Below, in pieces: positions 58,881 through 64,000 of a stretch of 64,000 nucleotides of DNA. The notes below the pieces were generated by a model that had not been told where the DNA came from, searched no databases, and saw only the letters and a list, made by a program, of their open reading frames with translations. Numbering within the stretch: position 1 is the first letter of the stretch; each line of letters opens with the position of its first letter. The translations under genes and the position numbers were made by a program. Origin of the DNA: an uncultured Clostridia bacterium (GTDB taxonomy: Bacteria; Bacillota; Clostridia; Christensenellales; Borkfalkiaceae); assembly GCA_944372525.1 (NCBI GenBank), contig CALVZL010000040.1:1-64000 (forward strand), in the 5' to 3' direction.

Positions 58881-60016
58881 CAATCCTCCTGGGAATAGCA
58901 GTGGCAGGCAGCGAAATGCCCGGGCGCATATTCCTTGTATACGGGAGCGATGTGACTGCAGATCTCCTTTGCCTTCGGACAACGGGTGTGGAACTTGCAG
59001 CCCGCAGGCGGGTTCGCCGGCGAAGGAATATCGCCTTTGAGCACGATACGATTCATTTTTACATCCGGATTCGGATTGGGAACGGCGGAGAACAGCGCCT
59101 GCGTATAGGGATGCAGCGGATTGGAAAAGATCTCTTCCTTGCTTCCGAATTCCACCATTGACCCGAGATACATAACGCCGATCTTATCGGAAATATATTT
59201 GACAACGGACAAATCGTGCGAGATAAACAGATAGGTCAGACCCATCGTATTCTGCAGACGTTTGAGCAAATTGATGATCTGCGCCTGAATGGAGACGTCG
59301 AGCGCGGAGACAGGTTCGTCGCAAACGATAAGTTTGGGATTGACCGTGAGCGCGCGCGCAATGCAGATGCGCTGGCGCTGTCCGCCCGAAAACTCATGCG
59401 GATACCGCTCATAATAATAGTCTCTCAGTCCGCACTGATCCATGATATTCAGCACGTAGTCCTTGATCTGTTCGGGCGGAACGATCTTGTGCACCTTAAC
59501 CGGTTCGGATAGGATGCCCCCCACCGTACTGCGCGGCGGCAGAGAAGAATACGGATCCTGAAAGATGATCTGCATCTTCGTGCGGAGAGGGCGCATCTGC
59601 GCGGGTTTATAAGCCGCAATGTCCTTCCCCTCAAAAAAGATCTGCCCTTCCGTCGGCTGATAGAGTTTGAGCACCGTTCTCCCGAACGTCGTCTTTCCGC
59701 AGCCGGATTCTCCGACGATGCCGATCGTCTCTCCGGCATGAAGTTTAACGGAAACGTCGTCGACTGCGCGCAGCCAAACGGTGGTCTTGCCCGTGATCGT
59801 CTTTTTGACAGAAAAATATTTCTTCAGGTGCCGCACTTCAAGCAGAGCGTCCGGATCAGGCGGAAGTTGCTTGTCCGCTTCCGCTTTCTCATCCCGTTCG
59901 ACCTGCTCTTTAGCCGCTTCCGCCGCATCGTCGAACGCGGCAAAATCGTCCGCGGCGGCGGGCGACGCGGCGCTCTGTCCGAATTCTTCGTCCTGCTTTT
60001 CGGCTTCGTTCCGCAT
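58880..60016 (-). CDS. oppF: Oligopeptide ABC transporter ATPase OppF
   Basis: 378 residues. An acidic N-terminal extension (about 1-65, rich in Glu/Asp/Ala) precedes the ATPase domain: Walker A GESGCGKT, Q-loop FQDPYSSL, signature EFSGGQRQR, Walker B LIVCDEPVSALD, H-loop ISHDLS. The C-terminal cysteine motif CKFHTRCPKAKEIC is the [4Fe-4S]/oligopeptide-ATPase type. GGAG precedes ATG 60016. Confidence 0.94.
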   Translation of the reverse strand: MRNEAEKQDEEFGQSAASPAAADDFAAFDDAAEAAKEQVERDEKAEADKQLPPDPDALLEVRHLKKYFSVKKTITGKTTVWLRAVDDVSVKLHAGETIGIVGESGCGKTTFGRTVLKLYQPTEGQIFFEGKDIAAYKPAQMRPLRTKMQIIFQDPYSSLPPRSTVGGILSEPVKVHKIVPPEQIKDYVLNIMDQCGLRDYYYERYPHEFSGGQRQRICIARALTVNPKLIVCDEPVSALDVSIQAQIINLLKRLQNTMGLTYLFISHDLSVVKYISDKIGVMYLGSMVEFGSKEEIFSNPLHPYTQALFSAVPNPNPDVKMNRIVLKGDIPSPANPPAGCKFHTRCPKAKEICSHIAPVYKEYAPGHFAACHCYSQED

Positions 60017-60017
60017 A

Positions 60018-61388
60018 TCAATCCTTCTCCTTCTTCCCTTCGTGTTCATCCTGATGATAGAGATGGCAGGCGACCCAATGCGTCGGGCTCACCCGGACCA
60101 TTTCGGGATATTCCCCGAAACATCTGTCGATACATCCGCTGCAGCGTTCGCGGAAATAGCAATAATCCGGCATATCGATGGGATTGGGAACATTCCCGGG
60201 AATGTTAAATAACTCGTCCGCAGAGGAGTCCATCGTCGGTTTAGAACGCTGCAAACCGATCGTATAAGGATGCATGGGATGATGAAAGATCTCCGAAGCA
60301 GTACCCTGCTCGATGATCCTTCCCGCATACATGACGACAACATAATCGGCCATTTCGGCAATGATCCCGAGATCGTGCGTGATCAGGAGAATCGAACCGT
60401 TGATCCGATCTTTTAAGTTGCGGAGCAGGTCAAGGATCTGCGCCTGAATGGTCACGTCGAGCGCCGTTGTAGGCTCGTCTGCAATGATCAGACGGGGATT
60501 TCCCGCAAGCGCCATGGCGATCATCACGCGCTGTCTCATTCCTCCGGAAAGTTCGTGCGGATAAGAGGAATAGACCCGTTCGGGTCCCGCAATCCCGACG
60601 AGATTGAGCATCTCGACAGAACGCCGCTTCGCCTCCTCCTTCGTCGAGCCGGGAACGTGCAAAAGTGTCACTTCGTCGAGCTGATTTCCGATGGTAAACA
60701 CCGGATTGAGCGAGGTCATCGGTTCCTGAAAGATCATGGCGATCTGCCTGCCGCGCAGACGATACATCTCTTTCGTCGGCATTTTGGCAATGTCGAACGC
60801 CTTTTCCTCCATTTCGTACATCTTGGTCCCGTATTCATCTCGCTTTTGGCGGGGCTCGGTAACAAGATTTCCCTTCTGATCTTTTTTGGGATTGCCGTTT
60901 TTGTCGAACACCGTATCGCAGATGACGGCGCCCGTCTCGTCCGTTTCATAGAGCGGAATGGGATTCCCGTCCTCTCCAAGTTTGAAGTCGAAAGACTTGA
61001 ACCGCATGCTTCCGGAGACGATCTGCCCCTGCGGACCCTGCAAAAGCTGCATCACAGACATGCTTGTGACTGATTTTCCGCAGCCTGACTCTCCGACGAC
61101 TCCTACGACAGAACCTTGCGGTACGTTGAACGAAACGCCGTTCACCGCTTTGACCACGCCCTGATCGGTAAAGAAATAGGAATGAAGGTCTTCGATCTCC
61201 AAAATATTGCCCTGATCCTTCATCTCGGTCAAAAATTCCGATTCGTCTGCCTTTCTGCGCTTATGCTTCTCCAGCCTGCGCATTTCCTTCATGTTCTCTT
61301 TGGCGATCGCGCGGACTTCTTTTCCCGAGAGATAATGCTTTTTCTCTTTTTTTTCGGTTTTCGCGGTTTTTTCCGTATTTTCCGTCAT
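60018..61388 (-). CDS. oppD: Oligopeptide ABC transporter ATPase OppD with an insertion
   Basis: 456 residues, longer than the usual 330-340. A basic N-terminal extension (about 1-57: [20 protein letters not shown]..., KHKRRKADE) precedes [12 protein letters not shown]. Walker A GESGCGKS; then a hydrophilic insertion of about 60 residues ([20 protein letters not shown] ... [14 protein letters not shown]) before the Q-loop [10 protein letters not shown]; signature LSGGMRQR, Walker [19 protein letters not shown], and the C-terminal [14 protein letters not shown]. Catalytic parts are intact. Confidence 0.93.
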   Translation of the reverse strand: MTENTEKTAKTEKKEKKHYLSGKEVRAIAKENMKEMRRLEKHKRRKADESEFLTEMKDQGNILEIEDLHSYFFTDQGVVKAVNGVSFNVPQGSVVGVVGESGCGKSVTSMSVMQLLQGPQGQIVSGSMRFKSFDFKLGEDGNPIPLYETDETGAVICDTVFDKNGNPKKDQKGNLVTEPRQKRDEYGTKMYEMEEKAFDIAKMPTKEMYRLRGRQIAMIFQEPMTSLNPVFTIGNQLDEVTLLHVPGSTKEEAKRRSVEMLNLVGIAGPERVYSSYPHELSGGMRQRVMIAMALAGNPRLIIADEPTTALDVTIQAQILDLLRNLKDRINGSILLITHDLGIIAEMADYVVVMYAGRIIEQGTASEIFHHPMHPYTIGLQRSKPTMDSSADELFNIPGNVPNPIDMPDYCYFRERCSGCIDRCFGEYPEMVRVSPTHWVACHLYHQDEHEGKKEKD

Positions 61389-61394
61389 TGCGCG

Positions 61395-62582
61395 TTACCT
61401 CCTCATCTTGGGATCGAGCGCATCCCGCAATCCGTCGCCCACAAAGTTGAAGCCGAGCACGGCAATGATGATACAGATTCCGGGAGGTCCCCAGATGTTA
61501 AAGTAATTTTGAAGAATATCGGTATTGTTTGCCGCGTTGACCATAAGCCCCCAGGACGCATAAGGCGCCTGTACGCCCAGCCCCAGATAGGACAGCGACG
61601 CCTCATAAAGAATCATGCTGCCGAGGCTCAGCGTCATGGAGACAATCAGCTGCGGCATGACGTTGGGCACAAGATGTTTGAAGATTTTTCTGCCGGTAGA
61701 GAATCCCATCGCCTCTGCGGCGACCATATATTCCTGTTCCCGCAGGAAAAGAATCTGCCCTCGCACCAGCCGCGCCGTTCCGGACCAGGAAAACACCGTC
61801 AGAAAGAGCATGAGAAAATAGATTCGGTCATGTGACGGAATATCGATTGCGTCGAGCAAAGACCCCAAAATCAACATAATGGGCAGCCCCGGAAGACACA
61901 TCAGAATGTCACAGATTCGCATGATGACGTTGTCGATCTTCCCGCCGAAATAGCCCGCGATGCCCCCGAAAATAATTCCGATGATGGAAATCGCAAACAC
62001 GGCAATAAAACTGATGGACAGGGAGACTCTTCCGCCGTACATGAGCCGTGCAAAGACGTCCATTCCGCTCTCGTCCGTACCGAGCGGATGCGTCGCGCTG
62101 GGCCGCGCCTTGCTGTTCAGCCCCTTGCTTGTTTCCACGACCTGATAGATCGTATAGGTCCTTCCGTCTTCGTCCGTGACCGTGATGGCGCGTTTATCAT
62201 ATTCGATAAATCCGCTGTAATCCGTCTGCGTCTCATCCCACCCAAAGGTGTTGGAGTTATAGATGACGGGGCCCAGCCAGGAGAAGAGCAGCAGTGCTAT
62301 GATCATTACCAAACCGATGATGCTCAGCTTGGAACGGAAGAACCGGCGGGCAACCATGCGCCCCGGAGACATGAGACGAAGATTTTTGTCGAGCGGTTTT
62401 TCACCGTCGTCATATTCGGTGCGGCGCTCGGCATCACTCTCTTCCGCGCTTTCGGACCGACCGAACTCTTTCTCCAACTGATCGTTGCATTGCAGGGTCT
62501 CACAAAGCGTCTCGTTTTGGGCGTCCTGTGCATTCAGCTCCGGTTGTTCGTTCGCGATTTGCTTTTCCTTTTGTTCGTCCAT
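61395..62582 (-). CDS. oppC: Oligopeptide ABC transporter permease OppC
   Basis: 395 residues, about 60 longer at the N-terminus than usual: residues 1-70 are acidic and glutamate/glutamine-rich. Then six helices, with THPLGTDESGMDVFARLMYGGR and the EAA motif in YMVAAEAMGFSTGRKIFKHLVPN. An extracytoplasmic insertion (NSNTFGWDETQTDYSG...) follows the first helix. Confidence 0.93.
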   Translation of the reverse strand: MDEQKEKQIANEQPELNAQDAQNETLCETLQCNDQLEKEFGRSESAEESDAERRTEYDDGEKPLDKNLRLMSPGRMVARRFFRSKLSIIGLVMIIALLLFSWLGPVIYNSNTFGWDETQTDYSGFIEYDKRAITVTDEDGRTYTIYQVVETSKGLNSKARPSATHPLGTDESGMDVFARLMYGGRVSLSISFIAVFAISIIGIIFGGIAGYFGGKIDNVIMRICDILMCLPGLPIMLILGSLLDAIDIPSHDRIYFLMLFLTVFSWSGTARLVRGQILFLREQEYMVAAEAMGFSTGRKIFKHLVPNVMPQLIVSMTLSLGSMILYEASLSYLGLGVQAPYASWGLMVNAANNTDILQNYFNIWGPPGICIIIAVLGFNFVGDGLRDALDPKMRR

Positions 62583-62591
62583 AATTCCTCC

Positions 62592-63584
62592 TCAGGCAAG
62601 TTTGACGCGCGGATCGACCACCGCATACATGAGATCGGACAGCAGGACGCCGATGACGCTGAGCAGAGCGAGGAACATGTTATAGCCCATAATGAAGGGA
62701 ATATCTGCCGCGAGCGTTGCTTTCAGCGCATGGTTTCCGATTCCGGGAAGGTCAAAGACCTGTTCCGTGATCATCGCGCCCGAAAACAGCGTAGGAAGGA
62801 TGCCCGCCATCATCGTCACGATGGGGATCATCGTATTGCGGAACGCATGCTTATAGACGACTTTGCTCTCCTTCAAGCCCTTTGCTCGTGCCGTACGGAT
62901 ATAGTCGGAGTTGAGCACTTCGAGCATATTTGTCCTCATATAGCGCATGGTCCCGCCGATTCCCAGCACGACCAGCGCAAGCAGAGGAAGGAAGATATGC
63001 CACAGATAATCTCCGAGCTCCTCGATAAAGGTCATATCTTTCGTAGTGTCCTCCAACCCCGAAAAGGGGAACCAGCCGAGCTTGAGAGAAAACAGATCCT
63101 GCAGCAAGCGGCCGAAGAAGAAGGAGGGAAGGGAAATCCCGACCATGACGAGCACGGTCACAAGATAATCGCGGAAGGCGTACTGATGCGTCGCCGCCGT
63201 CACACCGAGCGGAATCGCGATCATGTATTGGAAGATGATCGCGATAAATGCAATGGCGAAGGAAACGCCCATATGCGAGACGATCTCATCCAGCACGCTG
63301 TTTCCGTACAGGAAACTTGTGCCGAGATCAAACCGGCAAAGCGCCCAAAGCCAGGATCCATATCCGCTGAGGACTCCCCAAAAGCTGTCGTCGCCCAACC
63401 CGTACATCTCATACATCGCATCAATGGTCTCTTGCGGGACCTGTGCGCCGCCCTGATTGATTTCGGCAATTTTCTGCTCAATGAAATCGACCGGCATACA
63501 GCGCACAAGGACATAAATGATCAGGGAGACGCCGAGCAGAATGATGATCGAGAGCCCGAGTCTTTTTAAGATATATTTCAGCAT
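62592..63584 (-). CDS. oppB: Oligopeptide ABC transporter permease OppB
   Basis: 330 residues with six helices; LGLSIIILLGVSLIIYVLVRCMPVDF at the N-terminus, extracytoplasmic PVDFIEQKIAEINQGG, EAA loop YIRTARAKGLKESKVVYKHAFRNTMIP, C-terminal YAVVDPRVKLA. Forms the channel with OppC. Ten bases before oppC. Confidence 0.94.
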   Translation of the reverse strand: MLKYILKRLGLSIIILLGVSLIIYVLVRCMPVDFIEQKIAEINQGGAQVPQETIDAMYEMYGLGDDSFWGVLSGYGSWLWALCRFDLGTSFLYGNSVLDEIVSHMGVSFAIAFIAIIFQYMIAIPLGVTAATHQYAFRDYLVTVLVMVGISLPSFFFGRLLQDLFSLKLGWFPFSGLEDTTKDMTFIEELGDYLWHIFLPLLALVVLGIGGTMRYMRTNMLEVLNSDYIRTARAKGLKESKVVYKHAFRNTMIPIVTMMAGILPTLFSGAMITEQVFDLPGIGNHALKATLAADIPFIMGYNMFLALLSVIGVLLSDLMYAVVDPRVKLA

Positions 63585-63608
63585 TTGCCTGCTCCGAAAT
63601 TGCTTGAA

Positions 63609-64000
63609 TTATTTGACGAACTCGATTTCCCAGATCTTTGAAAGCGGAGACGTATAGGAGTTGATCTCTTCGGGCAGCGTGCTCGAATCAATGACGTTGC
63701 CGTTGTAAGCATAGAGCGTCTGTCTCTGATAGAGCGGCATCTCAACGCCGAGATCCAAAACATATCCCATCGCCTCTTTGTAGAGTTCGGCACGCACGGT
63801 CTTGTCTTCCGTCTCGCGCGCATCCTCGATGACGGCGCTCAGTTTATTAAGAATTCCGTTTTCATAGGAATAGAGCGTCGTATTGGACAGAATTGCATCG
63901 TAACCCCATGCAAGCACGCTGGTCGCCGTCGAGTTCTTGTGATAGACCTGATACATATCCGGATCGATCGTAGAGCCCCATGCCGCCGCCCAGACGGTCA
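63609..64000 (-). CDS. oppA: Oligopeptide-binding protein OppA, C-terminal part (cut by window end)
   Basis: About 130 residues of the C-terminal lobe of a family 5 extracellular solute-binding protein, the first gene of the opp operon; it runs off the right edge. Seen: TVWAAAWGSTIDPDMYQVY, SVLAWGYDAILSNTTLYSYEN and the closing MPLYQRQTLYAYNGNV. The signal peptide and N-lobe lie beyond 64000. Confidence 0.88.
   Translation of the reverse strand, partial: TVWAAAWGSTIDPDMYQVYHKNSTATSVLAWGYDAILSNTTLYSYENGILNKLSAVIEDARETEDKTVRAELYKEAMGYVLDLGVEMPLYQRQTLYAYNGNVIDSSTLPEEINSYTSPLSKIWEIEFVK

Overview
The window is a chromosomal segment of an anaerobic, spore-forming Firmicute of the Clostridia type. 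Supporting signs are spoVAC and a full-length sigK-like sigma factor, a trimeric electron-bifurcating-type [FeFe] hydrogenase, strong AGGAGG ribosome binding sites, TTGACA/TATAAT promoters and fairly high GC. There is no rRNA or marker-gene comparison here, so no genus is claimed. I saw no rRNA, tRNA, CRISPR array or transposase. No stretch over 300 bases lacks a gene; the longest gaps (about 200-265 bases) hold promoters, terminators or a palindrome.

Region 1 (1-9.9 kb): a DUF1858 protein and a lone spoVAC, then a compact phage head-and-packaging operon on the minus strand (terminase large subunit, small HTH-like protein, portal, scaffold-like, major capsid, P22 gp4-like adaptor, gp10-like tail-hub protein, and a last protein of unknown role). 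It closes with its own terminator. A late-regulator-like (ArpU/sigma region 4 type) gene lies upstream. There is no integrase, lysis, replication or tail-fibre gene, so this looks like a tailless, possibly domesticated capsid module or a capsid-forming satellite remnant. It is the most unusual content of the window.

Region 2 (10-25.7 kb): exported beta-propeller and SH3-like proteins, a GH43 glycosidase, a YiiX-type papain-like peptidase, a lipoprotein, an orphan glutamate-5-kinase-like enzyme, a C_GCAxxG_C_C protein, an Sfp-type transferase, an operon lepA-MGMT-hemW, GDPD, ilvA-ridA (threonine deaminase with the enzyme that clears its reactive product), and glycogen phosphorylase.

Region 3 (25.7-35.4 kb): the hydCBA hydrogenase operon, a D-lactate-dehydrogenase-like enzyme, an EamA exporter, a UPF0104 membrane protein, a P-loop kinase, and a phosphoesterase-RdgB pair.

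Region 4 (35.4-49.4 kb): an ArsR-family repressor with a heavy-metal P-type ATPase, two RluA-type pseudouridine synthases, feoAB, a DUF378 protein, a large anchored surface protein, an rRNA-methyltransferase-like protein, asparagine synthetase, sigK and an M18 aminopeptidase.

Region 5 (49.4-64 kb): a phospholipid operon (UPF0104, pssA, psd) behind a tandemly duplicated promoter, a conserved clostridial protein, rqcH, the proteostasis cluster tig-clpP-clpX, and an oligopeptide ABC transporter operon (oppA truncated by the window end, then B, C, D, F and a small membrane protein).

A recurring regulatory theme is a group of genes whose -10 box sits 6-7 bases before the ATG with no ribosome binding site, which predicts leaderless mRNAs.
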